A stretch of 64,000 nucleotides of DNA from Proteus terrae (GCF_003144325.1 NZ_PENS01000006.1:1-64000); one strand, 5' to 3'; shown: positions 1-10,682, counted from the first letter of the stretch. The notes: generated by a model from the sequence alone, not told the origin. Numbers and translations are program-made.

Positions 1-40
1 TATATCGTAACGGAAAGGTGTTTTTCTTGGTATAACCCTT

Positions 41-96
41 GAACGCCACCTGCAAAGCAGGTGGTTTTATGTTTAAGACGCTAGCGCGACTTAAAC
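41..96. other. Two adjacent hairpins left of flhA
   Basis: An 8-bp perfect stem (46-53 with 57-64, AAA loop) is followed by TTTT on the plus strand. It could terminate a gene entering from the left. A second imperfect stem (GTTTAAG at 71-77 with CTTAAAC at 90-96, inner CGC/GCG) follows at once. Paired sub-terminal hairpins of this kind also occur at ends of IS200/IS605 elements, but no transposase is inside the window, so that reading is only a guess. Confidence 0.4.
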
Positions 97-116
97 TGGC
101 TAAAGCCATAATAAAA

Positions 117-140
117 AAGGCCACTTAATAAAGTGGCCTT
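117..140 (-). terminator. Rho-independent terminator after flhA
   Basis: A perfect 10-bp stem (117-126 with 131-140, 4-nt loop) is followed on the minus strand by a run of six T. It lies about 30 bp past the flhA stop and closes the chemotaxis/flagellar export transcription unit. Confidence 0.85.
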
Positions 141-171
141 AGCTTTAATAACAGTTTATCAGTGAGAATGA

Positions 172-2262
172 TTAATGAGGTTGTCCACCAATCATCGACG
201 TCATACGAATGCGACGACCTTCACTAACTTCCATATTCGACAATACAGCTAATTGTGGCAGACTACGGCGTAAGAAACGTGACAGTAATGAGCGTAATGC
301 ATGATTTACCAATAATACTGGAGCACCACCGGACATTTCTTGGTGACGCACTGCATCCGCTGCTTGTTGCTCAATATTCTCAGCCAGCCCCGGCTCTAAA
401 CCACCGCCACTTTGCATTGCTTGAACAAGAATACGCTCTAAACTTGCATCTAAACCAATGACTTGAATTTCATCTTGATCGCCAAACCAGTGTTGTGTGA
501 TCGCACGGCGAAGTGCAACACGAACAACTGCGGTTAATTCAGCTGGATCTTTCTGCTCTGGTGCGTGCTCTGCTAAAGCTTCTAATATGGTTCTCATATC
601 ACGAATAGGCACTTGTTCAGACAGCAGGTTTTGCAATACTTTGTGCAACACAGTAAGCGAAAGCATATCTGGGATCATATTTTCTGTCATTTTAGGGAGT
701 TCTTTACTCACTCGATCAAACAACATTTGTGCTTCTTGACGACCAAATAATTCTGATGCGTATTTCGCTAATGCATGGTTAAAGTGCGTTGCAATAACAG
801 TACTTGCAGCGACAACTGTATAGCCTTGAACCTGTGCTTGCTCTCTTAAGCTGTCATCAATCCAAACTGCGGGTAAACCAAATGCAGGCTCTTGAGTAAT
901 ATCACCCTCTAAAGAGCCAACTGCATTACCCGGATTGATTGCTAACCAACGGCCTGGATGCGCTTCACCGTGACCAATTTCAACCCCTTTCATTAGAATA
1001 CGATAAGAGGAAGGCCTTAATTCCATATTGTCTCGAATATGAACAACAGGAGGAAGATATCCCGTTTCCTGAGCAAACTTTTTACGAATACCACTAATTC
1101 GGCCTAATAACTCACCATTTTGGCGGTTATCTACCATTGGAATTAAGCGATACCCTACTTCCATAGCTAATGGATCTTCAAGTTGTACATCTTCCCATGA
1201 AGCTTCAACAACACGGTTTTGTTTTTCAACTTCTTCCATCTCTTTTTGTTGTTGCACTTCAGGATTGGCGTTGCGGCGTAAGATATACCAACCTAATCCA
1301 CCTAATGCTGCGGTGAAGAAAAGAAAAACAAAGTTAGGCATTCCCGGCACTAAACCTAACAGACCTAGTACGCCTGCGGTTAACAGTAAAACACGAGGAT
1401 TGTCAAACAGTTGGGTAACCATTTGTTGCCCAACGTCTTCATCTGTTGCAACACGAGTAACGATAACACCCGCAGCTGTTGAGATAATCAATGCAGGAAT
1501 TTGCGCAACCAGACCATCACCAATGGTTAAAAGGGTATAAGTTGTTGCAGCATCGTTTAATGCCATTCCGTGTTGAGCGACACCGACGATAAGGCCACCT
1601 ACCACGTTAATCACAAGGATCATTAAGCCAGCGATGGCATCACCACGAACGAACTTACTCGCACCATCCATAGAACCGTAAAAGTCGGATTCTAATGAAA
1701 CTTCTTTACGGCGTTTTTTGGCTTCGTCTTCGTTGATAATACCGGCATTCAGGTCAGCATCAATTGCCATCTGTTTACCCGGCATTCCATCTAACACAAA
1801 ACGCGCACCCACTTCGGCAATACGTCCCGCACCCTTGGTGATAACCATAAAGTTAATCAAAATAAGGATGATAAAGACCACAATACCGATAGCAAAGTTA
1901 CCGCCAACAAGGAAATGGCCAAAGGCCTCAACAACGCGCCCTGCCGCTTCTGGCCCTGTGTGTCCTTCCATTAAGATGATACGTGTTGAAGCAACGTTTA
2001 AGGATAAACGTAACAACGTGGTAAACAGCAAAATAGTAGGGAAAGCAGCAAAGTCCAAAGTACGTCGAGTGAACATTGCAACCAACAGCACCATGATGGA
2101 GAGTGCGATATTAAAGGTAAATAATAAATCCAATAGAAAAGGTGGCAATGGCAATACCATCATTGACAGTATCAACAAGATAAGCACTGGCCCTGCCAGT
2201 ATCTGCCACTGAGAACTTTTCCAATTTCCCGGCAAGCGGAGTAATGAGGCCAAATTAGCCAT
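172..2262 (-). CDS. flhA: Flagellar type III export apparatus protein FlhA
   Basis: FlhA forms the nonameric export gate of the flagellar type III secretion system in the inner membrane and receives chaperone-substrate complexes through its cytoplasmic domain. The 696-residue protein closely follows E. coli FlhA (about 692). It has an N-terminal hydrophobic half with about eight membrane segments, the FHIPEP-family stretch around GAGRIAEVGARFVLDGMPGK, a linker near residues 330-360, and a soluble C-terminal half. The ATG at 2262 (MANLASLLRLP) was chosen over an upstream in-frame start because it matches family N-termini and has GGAG upstream. It overlaps the flhB stop by 8 bp, which suggests translational coupling. 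It is the last gene of the unit. Confidence 0.97.
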   Translation of the reverse strand: MANLASLLRLPGNWKSSQWQILAGPVLILLILSMMVLPLPPFLLDLLFTFNIALSIMVLLVAMFTRRTLDFAAFPTILLFTTLLRLSLNVASTRIILMEGHTGPEAAGRVVEAFGHFLVGGNFAIGIVVFIILILINFMVITKGAGRIAEVGARFVLDGMPGKQMAIDADLNAGIINEDEAKKRRKEVSLESDFYGSMDGASKFVRGDAIAGLMILVINVVGGLIVGVAQHGMALNDAATTYTLLTIGDGLVAQIPALIISTAAGVIVTRVATDEDVGQQMVTQLFDNPRVLLLTAGVLGLLGLVPGMPNFVFLFFTAALGGLGWYILRRNANPEVQQQKEMEEVEKQNRVVEASWEDVQLEDPLAMEVGYRLIPMVDNRQNGELLGRISGIRKKFAQETGYLPPVVHIRDNMELRPSSYRILMKGVEIGHGEAHPGRWLAINPGNAVGSLEGDITQEPAFGLPAVWIDDSLREQAQVQGYTVVAASTVIATHFNHALAKYASELFGRQEAQMLFDRVSKELPKMTENMIPDMLSLTVLHKVLQNLLSEQVPIRDMRTILEALAEHAPEQKDPAELTAVVRVALRRAITQHWFGDQDEIQVIGLDASLERILVQAMQSGGGLEPGLAENIEQQAADAVRHQEMSGGAPVLLVNHALRSLLSRFLRRSLPQLAVLSNMEVSEGRRIRMTSMIGGQPH

Positions 2263-3403
2263 GACGATTATCTTCTCCAGCAAAGTCCAGTGCGGGAGGC
2301 ACTGGCAAGTTCATAGGTTGTTTAGGTTTTAAACCACCTTCGGTTTTCCATCGTTTCAGTTGATAAACCCATGCAAGTACCTCTGCAACTGCAGCATAGA
2401 GGGTTGAAGGTATTGCATGGCCTATTTCACTGTGACGATATAATGCCCTAGCAAGCGGTGGCGCTTCTAGAAGCGGAATTCGATTTTCTGCACCAATCTC
2501 TTTAATTTTTAACGCAATAGCCCCTGCACCTTTTGCTAAAACTTTAGGTGCAGACATTTTGTCGTTATATTGCAATGCAACAGCATAGTGTGTTGGGTTC
2601 GTAACAATAACGTCAGCTTTCGGCACATCCGCCATCATTCGACGGCGAGACATTGCATGTTGTTGTTGACGGATACGCGCTTTAAGTTGCGGATCACCCT
2701 CTTGCTGTTTAAACTCATCTTTAATTTCTTGGCGCGTCATGCGTAGCTTTTTCAAATGGCTACGAATTTGGAAAATAATGTCGAATGCCACCATCGGGAT
2801 CAGCATAAAAACCGTGATATAGACGGCGAAAATCAGTAGTTGCATCGCATTCGCTAGTGCACTCAGTGGTGGAAGCGTGATCAGATGAAGAATATCGTTC
2901 CAGTTGTGCCATAAAAAAACAGTTGCAGCGATCCCCACAAAGGTTGATTTCAATATCGCTTTAAATAACTCGGCTAACGCATTCATTGAAAAAATGCGCT
3001 TTAACCCAGAAATAGGGTTCCATTTTTTCGGATCAAACTTAATAGATTTACTACTAAAGTTAATCCCGCCTAATAAGGCAGAGCCACCAATTGCCACAAG
3101 CACTAAACCCAAAAACACCGGTGATAGCGCAAACACAGCTTGTTTAATCAAGCTACCAAATCGAGGGATCAGCAAATTCTCATTACCAATAAGGTGATGA
3201 TTAAACGTAAACCCTTCTGTTAACATGGCATATAGCCCACGAGTGATAAACCCACCACTCATCCACAGCAAACTCACACCACCCAAGACCATTAATACGG
3301 ACGATAGCTCTTTAGAACGGACAATTTGCCCATCCTTTTTGGCTTTTTCCCGTTTATGGGGTGTGGGGTCCTCTGTTTTTTCGAGATCGCTATCTTCAGC
3401 CAC
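2255..3403 (-). CDS. flhB: Flagellar export switch protein FlhB
   Basis: FlhB is the inner-membrane export component that switches substrate specificity from rod/hook to filament proteins. It has 382 residues, the usual enterobacterial length: a charged N-terminus, four hydrophobic segments between about residues 30 and 210, and a cytoplasmic domain. The autocleavage motif NPTH is intact at residues 269-272, the same numbering as in Salmonella. It starts a short flhBA pair, separated from cheZ by about 420 bp. Confidence 0.97.
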   Translation of the reverse strand: MAEDSDLEKTEDPTPHKREKAKKDGQIVRSKELSSVLMVLGGVSLLWMSGGFITRGLYAMLTEGFTFNHHLIGNENLLIPRFGSLIKQAVFALSPVFLGLVLVAIGGSALLGGINFSSKSIKFDPKKWNPISGLKRIFSMNALAELFKAILKSTFVGIAATVFLWHNWNDILHLITLPPLSALANAMQLLIFAVYITVFMLIPMVAFDIIFQIRSHLKKLRMTRQEIKDEFKQQEGDPQLKARIRQQQHAMSRRRMMADVPKADVIVTNPTHYAVALQYNDKMSAPKVLAKGAGAIALKIKEIGAENRIPLLEAPPLARALYRHSEIGHAIPSTLYAAVAEVLAWVYQLKRWKTEGGLKPKQPMNLPVPPALDFAGEDNRHG

Positions 3404-3826
3404 AGTCTGTCCGATTTAGATATTGAGATTAAAAGCATGAATGAAATGACTCTAAGCATGACAAATTCAGAGGAAATTGATGGGCTGAACAATCGCAAAT
3501 TTACGGGGCTTTTTGAGCTATGACAGTATACATTAAAAAAAACAACCCAATGATAAAAGTGGAGATATAGACAATATTGACGCTGATTGTAAGGAAATCA
3601 GCAAAATTCACAGCAAAATTGAGCAATTCTACTTTTGATGTTTATTTCTACAACTTCAAAAGCCGCTTAAAAAAAGCGGCTTACATTTTCTTCAATAGCG
3701 TGTGCTATTAAAGCATTATTACGTGATTTTTTATCCATAAAATACACAATCCTAAAAGAGCTGAGCATAGAGCGAATGCGTCCTGCATATCTCAACGTCC
3801 TTATCGCCCTAAAACTCATTAGAAGG
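3404..3826. other. cheZ-flhB intergenic region
   Basis: This 423-bp gap has no convincing gene. It carries the cheZ-side terminator (3660-3682) and presumably a flhBA promoter near 3410-3600. I could not pick out a confident FlhDC box or sigma-28 site by eye. Confidence 0.6.
3660..3682 (-). terminator. Terminator downstream of cheZ
   Basis: A perfect 9-bp stem AAGCCGCTT/AAGCGGCTT has an A-rich loop, and a short T run follows on the minus strand. It sits 145 bp past the cheZ stop and suggests that flhBA can be transcribed separately. Confidence 0.6.
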
Positions 3827-4483
3827 TTAGAAACCTAAACTTTCTAGTAAATCATCAACTTGATCTTGATTTTTGATCACACCAGCGTTGTTTTTATTAA
3901 CCTGTGGACCATTTAATAAAGAGTCGGTCTCTTTCTTCACATTAGACTTTTCAAGTTGCTCTGGTGGCAGGTTTTCCATTAATACCATCACGAGTTGTTT
4001 TTCAATTTCTTGAACGACACTCATCATGCGTTTAATTACCTGGCCGGTCAGATCTTGGAAATCCTGTGCCATCATAATTTCCAATAACTGACTGTTAGTA
4101 AAAGCCGTACTCTCAGGGATATCCCGCAAATAATTGCGGGTATCGGTTACAAGAGAGCGTACATCTTTCAGCTCTTCTGGCTGTTCAAACCATTGGTCCC
4201 AACGTTCAGTAAGCTTAGTCGCATCGGAACTTAACGCATCCTGTTTAGGCTGCGCAGCTTCGACACAGTTCAATGTACGCTCAGCTGCCTGAGCGGTCAT
4301 TTGAGCAACATAGTCCAGTCGTTCCCTAGCGTCAGGGATGGCTTCTGCTGCTTCGGCTATTGCTTTATCCAATCCTAATTCTCGCAAACTGTCGCGTAAC
4401 ATCCGCGTCAATTGTCCGATCCGGCTGATAATATCAGATGTCATTTCAATATTATCTTTCGGCATAATTGGATTCCCACTCAT
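3827..4483 (-). CDS. cheZ: CheY-P phosphatase CheZ
   Basis: CheZ dephosphorylates CheY-P and so shortens the tumble signal. The 218-residue protein resembles E. coli CheZ (214) along its length, including the segment around [18 protein letters not shown], whose Gln supplies the catalytic side chain in the family. The C-terminal CheY-binding tail ends [11 protein letters not shown]. It lies 9 bp downstream of cheY in the same direction. The start at 4483 gives MSGNPIMPK; a later ATG at MTSDII is possible. Confidence 0.96.
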   Translation of the reverse strand: MSGNPIMPKDNIEMTSDIISRIGQLTRMLRDSLRELGLDKAIAEAAEAIPDARERLDYVAQMTAQAAERTLNCVEAAQPKQDALSSDATKLTERWDQWFEQPEELKDVRSLVTDTRNYLRDIPESTAFTNSQLLEIMMAQDFQDLTGQVIKRMMSVVQEIEKQLVMVLMENLPPEQLEKSNVKKETDSLLNGPQVNKNNAGVIKNQDQVDDLLESLGF

Positions 4484-4492
4484 TGCGACTCC

Positions 4493-4882
4493 TTAGATGC
4501 CCAGTTTTTCAAAAATTTTATTTAGTTTTTCTTCAAGAATTGCTGCTGTAAAAGGTTTAACAACATATCCACTTGCACCAGCCTGCGCTGCTGCAATGAT
4601 ATTTTCTTTTTTAGCTTCAGCAGTCACCATTAACACTGGTGTTGCTGCAAGTCCCGCGTCACTACGAATATTTTTAAGAAGCTCTAGACCATCCATGTTT
4701 GGCATGTTCCAGTCTGTGATCACAAAATCAATTGCCGAATTGCGTAATTTAGCTAACGCGTCAGCACCATCTTCTGCTTCTTCTACATTCGTAAATCCTA
4801 ATTCCTTTAGCAAATTACGAACTATGCGGCGCATTGTTGAAAAATCATCAACCACTAAAAATTTCAGATCCTTACTTGCCAT
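4493..4882 (-). CDS. cheY: Chemotaxis response regulator CheY
   Basis: CheY is the single-domain receiver that carries the signal from CheA to the flagellar switch. It has 129 residues with the same numbering as E. coli: acid pocket D12/D13, phosphoacceptor D57 ([11 protein letters not shown]), T87, Y106 and K109. The ATG at 4882 is preceded by AAGGAG with 6-nt spacing. A longer reading from a TTG at 4897 would overlap this Shine-Dalgarno and is rejected. Confidence 0.98.
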   Translation of the reverse strand: MASKDLKFLVVDDFSTMRRIVRNLLKELGFTNVEEAEDGADALAKLRNSAIDFVITDWNMPNMDGLELLKNIRSDAGLAATPVLMVTAEAKKENIIAAAQAGASGYVVKPFTAAILEEKLNKIFEKLGI

Positions 4883-4941
4883 TGAAAACTCCTTCAAAAT
4901 ATATCGGCAAATTACTGTGTTGCTTTTTAAACTGAACTTAA

Positions 4942-5994
4942 TCAGATACGCAATGATTGTGTGCTGCTGATTTTCATCAGCACCGCTTTGCTCATTGCGC
5001 TTATGCTTTTCACTTCGTCTACTGCGCCAAATTCAACCGCAGCGCGAGGCATACCAAAGACGACACAACTCGCTTCATCTTGTGCAAAGGTATAACTACC
5101 AGCACGACGCATTTCTAATAAACCCGCAGCACCGTCACTTCCCATTCCGGTTAAAATCACACCGATAGCATTACGTCCCGCATATTTTGCGACTGACTTA
5201 AATAGCACATCTACAGAAGGACGATGACGGTTTACTGCTGGCTCTTTATTAATGTGGATCTGGTAGTTAGCACCATTACGACGAAGCTCCATGTGATAAT
5301 CACCTGGCGCAATATAAGCATGCCCAGGTAATACACGTTCGCCGTCTTCTGCTTCTTTTACACTAATTTGGCATAAACGATTTAATCGTTCTGCAAATGA
5401 GTGTGTAAACCCTGCGGGCATATGTTGTGTAATTAATATCGCAGGGCTGGTAATAGGTAATGGTTCTAGAAAATTACGAATAGCCTCTGTGCCACCAGTT
5501 GATGCACCTACAGCAATCAACTTTTCACTCGAAATCATCGGTGTAAATGACAATGATTTAGAAGGCGTTGCTTGTACTTCTCGGCGATTAATCCGTGCCA
5601 GTGCTGCGGCTCGAATTTTCTCAGCAATCAGTTCACTATAAGCCATCATACCTTCACGCAAACCAAGCTGTGGTTTTGTCACAAAATCAACTGCACCCAG
5701 TTCTAACGCTTTTAACGTCACTTCTGAACCTTTTGCTGTTAATGATGAGACCATAACGACAGGCATTGGTCTTAATCGCATCAGTTTTTCCAAGAAATCA
5801 ATACCATCCATACGTGGCATTTCAACGTCTAACGTTAATACCTGTGGGTTGTACTTTTTTATTAAGTCACGAGCCACTATAGGATCTGGTGCACAATCAA
5901 CAACTTCCATATCGCTATGACTGTTGATGATTTCTCGCATGATTTGACGCATTAACGCCGAATCATCAACACAGAGTACCGTTATTTTATTCAT
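4942..5994 (-). CDS. cheB: Chemoreceptor glutamate methylesterase/deamidase CheB
   Basis: CheB removes methyl groups from receptor glutamates and deamidates glutamines during adaptation. The 350 residues comprise an N-terminal receiver (acid pair D10/D11, phosphoacceptor D56), a linker near 130-155, and the C-terminal esterase domain. Catalytic motifs are visible as [10 protein letters not shown] (Ser), [10 protein letters not shown] (His) and [10 protein letters not shown] (Asp). Its start overlaps the cheR stop by 8 bp, which implies coupled translation. Confidence 0.97.
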   Translation of the reverse strand: MNKITVLCVDDSALMRQIMREIINSHSDMEVVDCAPDPIVARDLIKKYNPQVLTLDVEMPRMDGIDFLEKLMRLRPMPVVMVSSLTAKGSEVTLKALELGAVDFVTKPQLGLREGMMAYSELIAEKIRAAALARINRREVQATPSKSLSFTPMISSEKLIAVGASTGGTEAIRNFLEPLPITSPAILITQHMPAGFTHSFAERLNRLCQISVKEAEDGERVLPGHAYIAPGDYHMELRRNGANYQIHINKEPAVNRHRPSVDVLFKSVAKYAGRNAIGVILTGMGSDGAAGLLEMRRAGSYTFAQDEASCVVFGMPRAAVEFGAVDEVKSISAMSKAVLMKISSTQSLRI

Positions 5995-6877
5995 AACCTC
6001 TCCTTGCTGGTGTCAGCCCGTAAACGGTATGCCCATGCAAGTAGAAATCCTTGCTAAGCTGGCTTACATTCTCAGAATGTCCAACAAACAGCATGCCGTC
6101 TGGCTTAAGTAATGAGGTAAAGCGGTTAAGTAAGGTTTGTTGTGTCGCTTTGTCAAAATAAATCATGACATTACGACAAAAAATCGCATCAAAACTGCCT
6201 TCTAGATCCCATTGCTTGTCGAGTAAATTCAAATACTGAAAAGAGACCATCTCGCTAATTTGCTGTCTAATTTTCACGTATCCTTCAAAATCGCCGACAC
6301 CTTTGAGAAAATATTTTTTCAAATATTCATCATTTAAAGTTTTAAGCTCTTCCTGTCGGTAAACACCTTTTCGTGCTTTATCCAACACATTAGTATCGAT
6401 ATCGCTGGCAATAATTTTGGTTTTATAAGGGTTATTCCCAAAAACATCGCGTAAAGTCATCGCAATTGAATAAGGTTCTTCTCCAGTAGATGCTGCTGCA
6501 CACCATACTCGGTAGACGCCTCCTGCTCTTTTTCTGGCATGTTTTGCCAAAATAGGAAAATGATGCGCTTCCCTGAAAAATGCAGTGAGATTGGTTGTTA
6601 AAGCATTTACAAACTCTTGCCATTCAGGGTTGCGTATATCACTTTTAAGAAACGCAAGATAGTCACCAAAGTTATTCATCCGTAATTCACGTAACCTCCT
6701 AGTGAGACGGTTATAAACCATCTCCCTTTTGTTGTTAGTCAGCACAATACCTGCCTTTTGATAAATCAATTGGCATATAGATTGGAACTGATCATCGGAC
6801 AACATGAACCGTTGGGTAAAAATATCCAACGGTTGAGCAGCGATATCTGATAAGACTTCAGTAACATTACGTTTCAT
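5987..6877 (-). CDS. cheR: Chemoreceptor glutamate methyltransferase CheR
   Basis: CheR methylates receptor glutamates with S-adenosylmethionine. The 296 residues include an N-terminal helical domain, SAM-binding motifs ([19 protein letters not shown]) and the [14 protein letters not shown] stretch typical of CheR. The beta-subdomain that docks on receptor NWETF tails in the family should lie between them. The Shine-Dalgarno is weak, and the gene starts 6 bp after the preceding receptor gene, so it is probably translated by coupling. Confidence 0.96.
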   Translation of the reverse strand: MKRNVTEVLSDIAAQPLDIFTQRFMLSDDQFQSICQLIYQKAGIVLTNNKREMVYNRLTRRLRELRMNNFGDYLAFLKSDIRNPEWQEFVNALTTNLTAFFREAHHFPILAKHARKRAGGVYRVWCAAASTGEEPYSIAMTLRDVFGNNPYKTKIIASDIDTNVLDKARKGVYRQEELKTLNDEYLKKYFLKGVGDFEGYVKIRQQISEMVSFQYLNLLDKQWDLEGSFDAIFCRNVMIYFDKATQQTLLNRFTSLLKPDGMLFVGHSENVSQLSKDFYLHGHTVYGLTPARRGYE

Positions 6878-6883
6878 TGTTTT

Positions 6884-8530
6884 TTAATGGGTCTTTTTAA
6901 AAAATGATTTTTTATCTGCTTTTTTCAACCCATTACCTTCTAGGGATGAAGAGGAATTACTCTCATCCGTGTCAGGCAACTCGAATGCCGATACAGCATC
7001 AACAAGATTATTAGCCTGATCTTCCAATGCTGCGGCAGCAGATGCTGATTGCTCCACCAAAGCAGCGTTTTGCTGTGTCACCTGATCCATCTGACTGACT
7101 GCATCAGCGACTTGGTGAATACCCCGACTTTGTTCATCAGAAGCTGAGGCGATTTCTGCCATTAACTCAGTGACTTTATTTACTGATGTGACGAGTTCCT
7201 CCATTGTCTGCCCTGCATTATTAACGAGTTGAGAACCTTGTGAGACTCGTAAAACAGATTCATCAATCAATAATTTGATCTCTTTTGCAGCATCAGCACT
7301 GCGTTGAGCAAGGTTACGAACTTCTCCAGCAACAACAGAGAATCCACGCCCTTGTTCACCTGCGCGCGCAGCTTCAACCGCTGCGTTAAGTGCTAATATA
7401 TTGGTTTGGAACGCAATACCATCAATCACACTGATAATAGCCCCTATCTTTTGAGAACTTTGTGTAATCGCATCCATGGTTTCAACAACACTATGCGTGA
7501 TTTTTCCACCACGTATGGCTGTTTCAGAAGCAGACTCTGCTAGCTTGCTCGCTTGTAAAGCGTTATCAGCATTTTGTTTTACCGTTGCTGTTAACTCTTC
7601 CATACTTGCCGCAGTTTCTTCTAACGAAGCAGCTTGTTGTTCAGTTCTTGAGGATAAATCCGTATTTCCTTTGGAAATTTCTTGAATACCAGAATACATA
7701 GCATGGCTGTTATCACGTACGATACGAATAGAACGCGCTAGCTCACCACGCATATCTCGTAGCCGGCTAAACACATCTCCTATTTCATCATCAGTGAAGA
7801 CAAGAATTTCACGATTTAATTTACCGGTAGCAACATCATTAAAATAACGGCTTAAACTTGCGAAAGGTTTAATGATATTAAAACTTAGCCAGCGATGAGC
7901 GGCGATTGATACAACAATAACCATCGCTATTGCACCGATAAACATCAAGATAGCAATAGTATAAGATCGATGTCCTTGCTCTATAGATTCAGTAATTTCT
8001 GTTTGAACATAATTCATATAGGTGTTAAATGAATTTTCCATCGCAGTTTGATAACGTTCTGTTGGTTGATCTAAAAAACCTTGGAAGTTATCGTTTTTTA
8101 ACATGCTATGTAATTCAGTTAATGCACCATATAAAACGTGGTAATCGTTCTTTACTGCTTCAACGATTTCTTTTTCTTCTGTTGGGATTGCCTCTTTATT
8201 TATATCAGCAAGGAAATTTTGAAAATGTGTATTCGCCGTTTCCAAACGTGAAAGTGCAATTGATTCAATAGATTGAATATAATCTGTTGACTGTTCAGTT
8301 TTCACTGCAATAGCTACACGATTAATTGCATTACGTGTTTGTATTAAAGATGCCCAACTTAATCCTAATTCATCTCGCTTAGATGTATCTATATCTACTC
8401 TGGTGACCTGTTCGTTATTCAAATGAACGATCCCTAGCGAAATACCACTAGAAATCACCTGCATAACGCAAAACATCATCAGCAATAAATAGAGACTGGT
8501 GGATATCTTTAATTTGCGAAACCTAAACAT
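6884..8530 (-). CDS. Methyl-accepting chemotaxis protein without NWETF tail
   Basis: This is an inner-membrane chemoreceptor of about 548 residues. It has TM1 near the N-terminus (LYLLLMMFCVMQVISSG), a four-helix periplasmic ligand domain with a Tar/Tsr-like LIQTRNAINR helix and FLDQPTERYQ, TM2 near residue 190, HAMP, methylation helices and the hairpin tip [20 protein letters not shown] (here [15 protein letters not shown]). The C-terminus ends SFFKKTH and lacks the NWETF CheR/CheB tether found on the neighbouring receptor. In E. coli terms it would behave as a low-abundance type (Tap/Trg-like). The start at 8530 is supported by GAGGTG upstream. The ligand is unknown. Confidence 0.9.
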   Translation of the reverse strand: MFRFRKLKISTSLYLLLMMFCVMQVISSGISLGIVHLNNEQVTRVDIDTSKRDELGLSWASLIQTRNAINRVAIAVKTEQSTDYIQSIESIALSRLETANTHFQNFLADINKEAIPTEEKEIVEAVKNDYHVLYGALTELHSMLKNDNFQGFLDQPTERYQTAMENSFNTYMNYVQTEITESIEQGHRSYTIAILMFIGAIAMVIVVSIAAHRWLSFNIIKPFASLSRYFNDVATGKLNREILVFTDDEIGDVFSRLRDMRGELARSIRIVRDNSHAMYSGIQEISKGNTDLSSRTEQQAASLEETAASMEELTATVKQNADNALQASKLAESASETAIRGGKITHSVVETMDAITQSSQKIGAIISVIDGIAFQTNILALNAAVEAARAGEQGRGFSVVAGEVRNLAQRSADAAKEIKLLIDESVLRVSQGSQLVNNAGQTMEELVTSVNKVTELMAEIASASDEQSRGIHQVADAVSQMDQVTQQNAALVEQSASAAAALEDQANNLVDAVSAFELPDTDESNSSSSLEGNGLKKADKKSFFKKTH

Positions 8531-8589
8531 GCCTTCACCTCGTTTAAAGCGGTGGTTAAAAGCCACCGCTTGTCAGCCACTTGTTGTTG

Positions 8590-10299
8590 TTAGAAAGTTT
8601 CCCAGTTAGCGGGATCTTCAACACTGCTGCTCTTTTTCTTTTCTGAGGTTCCTGGTTTTATAAGTGGAGCAGCGGCTTTAACTACAGGGGTTGCATCCGA
8701 TTCCTTTCTTTCTAGTGTTGCTTTTTCTTCCTGACCCGGTAATTTGAAGATCGAAACTAAGCGGGTTAATGCAACTGCTTGATCTTCAAGACCAGCAGCA
8801 GCGGCTGCAGATTGTTCTACTAAAGAGGCGTTTTGCTGAGTGACGCGATCCATTTCAGAAACTGCAAGGCCAACTTGTGAGATACCTCGGCTTTGCTCAT
8901 CTGATGCAGAAGCGATTTCGCCCATGATGTCAGTAACACGCGTTACTGAATCCACGATACGTGTCATCGTCTCACCCGCACTTTCAACGAGTACAGAACC
9001 CGTTTCAGTACGACTTACAGAATCTTCAATCAGTGTTTTTATTTCTTTAGCAGCTTCTGCACTTCTCTGTGCAAGGTTACGAACTTCACCGGCAACTACC
9101 GCAAATCCGCGACCATGCTCACCGGCTCTTGCTGCTTCAACAGCCGCATTCAGTGCCAAAATATTGGTCTGGAATGCAATGCCATCGATAACTGCTGTGA
9201 TATCGGTGATTTTCTGAGAACTTCCGGCTATGTCGTGCATCGTTTGCACCACATTAGCGACAACTTTTCCGCCTTGGCGGGCAATATCTGAGGCGTCATT
9301 AGCAAGGTTACTTGCTTGGCGAGCATTGTCTGCGTTCTGTTTTACGGTCGCCGTTAACTGTTCCATACTTGCAGCAGTTTCTTCTAACGAAGCCACTTGC
9401 TCTTCTGTACGAGCAGATAAATCATTATTTCCAGCAGCAATTTCACTTGTGCTGTTATAAATGTTTTCCGTACTTTGATAGACACCACGAACGGTTTGAA
9501 TAAGTTCTTGTTGCATATGTTTTAACCCATTTGCTAACAAGCTCATTTCATTGCGGCCATTCACTTCGATATTTGGACGTAAATCACCTTCAGAGAAGGT
9601 TTTGATACTTAATAGAAGTGAATTTAATGGTCTAATTAAGGCATTACGTAATGCAAACCAGCATATAATTAATGCCGAGATCACGATAATGGCTAATACA
9701 ACCATAGTAATGACAGTACGTTGGTGAGAATCTTCTAGTGCCACATTTAACTCTTCGTTAAATTTCTCATTACGCATGACATATGCAAGATATTCTTTAT
9801 AAAAAGCGTCTTGATAACCCGTAGTTGGTTGTTCAAAAAAGTCTTTTAAGTTTTTATCTTGAAGTAAAATTTCCAGCTGGTTTAATGCAGAATAATATTC
9901 AATAAAACGCCCTTTTAGGCTACGAACATCATCTTCTGAGTGAACTTGATAAGCCGTAATATTCTTTTCAAATTCTTTAAATTTCTCATCTGCACGGGAC
10001 ATATTTTTACGAGCAAGACCCGTTAGATAGTCAACAGATAGAGAATCATCTACATTAAGATTTTTATCTTGTAATAAAAAACTAATCGCGGCACGGTTAA
10101 TGTTATTACGAGCTTGCAGTAAGTTAGCCCAGCTTTCATCTAGGCGCTCACGTTGATCTTGTATTGTCAGTGTTTTATTAAGGTCGCTTCTTGTCTCAAC
10201 GATATTTGAGTAAAAAACGCCCCCTGAGATAAATTGCAAAACACCAAACAACAGAAGAATGGATAATAATCCAGTCACTATTTTCATTCGGCTAAACAT
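8590..10299 (-). CDS. Tsr-like methyl-accepting chemotaxis protein
   Basis: This is a chemoreceptor of about 569 residues. It has TM1 near residues 6-28, a periplasmic four-helix domain, TM2 near 190-212, HAMP, a signalling domain with the conserved tip [20 protein letters not shown], and a C-terminal NWETF pentapeptide for CheR/CheB docking. Periplasmic motifs [10 protein letters not shown] and [11 protein letters not shown] match the amino-acid pocket helices of Tsr, so serine or another amino acid is a plausible ligand (inference). The ATG at 10299 (AAGGGA upstream) is required because the sigma-28 promoter lies just upstream. It is first gene of the receptor-cheRBYZ unit. Confidence 0.93.
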   Translation of the reverse strand: MFSRMKIVTGLLSILLLFGVLQFISGGVFYSNIVETRSDLNKTLTIQDQRERLDESWANLLQARNNINRAAISFLLQDKNLNVDDSLSVDYLTGLARKNMSRADEKFKEFEKNITAYQVHSEDDVRSLKGRFIEYYSALNQLEILLQDKNLKDFFEQPTTGYQDAFYKEYLAYVMRNEKFNEELNVALEDSHQRTVITMVVLAIIVISALIICWFALRNALIRPLNSLLLSIKTFSEGDLRPNIEVNGRNEMSLLANGLKHMQQELIQTVRGVYQSTENIYNSTSEIAAGNNDLSARTEEQVASLEETAASMEQLTATVKQNADNARQASNLANDASDIARQGGKVVANVVQTMHDIAGSSQKITDITAVIDGIAFQTNILALNAAVEAARAGEHGRGFAVVAGEVRNLAQRSAEAAKEIKTLIEDSVSRTETGSVLVESAGETMTRIVDSVTRVTDIMGEIASASDEQSRGISQVGLAVSEMDRVTQQNASLVEQSAAAAAGLEDQAVALTRLVSIFKLPGQEEKATLERKESDATPVVKAAAPLIKPGTSEKKKSSSVEDPANWETF

Positions 10300-10334
10300 A
10301 GTTTCCCTTTTTATAATAAACGGTAATGAGCAAG

Positions 10335-10361
10335 TTATCGGCAGACTTAAGAGAAACTTTA
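10335..10361 (-). promoter_or_regulatory. Sigma-28 (FliA) class III promoter
   Basis: On the minus strand TAAAGTTT (10361-10354), exactly 11 bp, then GCCGATAA (10342-10335): a full match to the enterobacterial FliA consensus. Transcription should begin near 10328, giving a leader of about 30 nt before the receptor ATG at 10299. Confidence 0.93.
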
Positions 10362-10629
10362 TAGGTTTCATTTCGTCTTAGTCTCGTTTTTGCCCCATTA
10401 GAAAGCGGTAGTAATACTGTTTTTAATTAAAATTATAAGTATAAAAAACTTTAAAGTTATTTCCGTCAGTAGAAAAATATTACAGCTAGGTGATATCTAC
10501 TTATAAGTTCATAAATAATAAAATAGAACTTAACTAAAATTATTAGTTCTTTTTTATCTTTTAATTTTACTTAAAGTTAATTTGATGCTTTAGCTCTCGA
10601 TAATAAAATAAAAAAGATAGAAATAGCTA

Positions 10630-10649
10630 TTCCGGCAAAATTACCGGAA
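10630..10649 (-). terminator. Probable terminator after cheW
   Basis: TTCCGG/CCGGAA stem extended by a G-T and two A-T pairs, 34 bp past the cheW stop, then a T-rich tract beginning about 15 nt later. It separates motAB-cheAW from the receptor unit. The rest of 10362-10629 is AT-rich and shows nothing else. Confidence 0.6.
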
Positions 10650-10682
10650 CAGTATTTAGATTATTTTTTAAAAAATAAAAAC

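Noticed and set aside
1718..2212. 164-residue plus-strand ORF inside flhA
   Set aside because: Antisense shadow of a highly conserved gene; composition is typical of reverse-frame translation.
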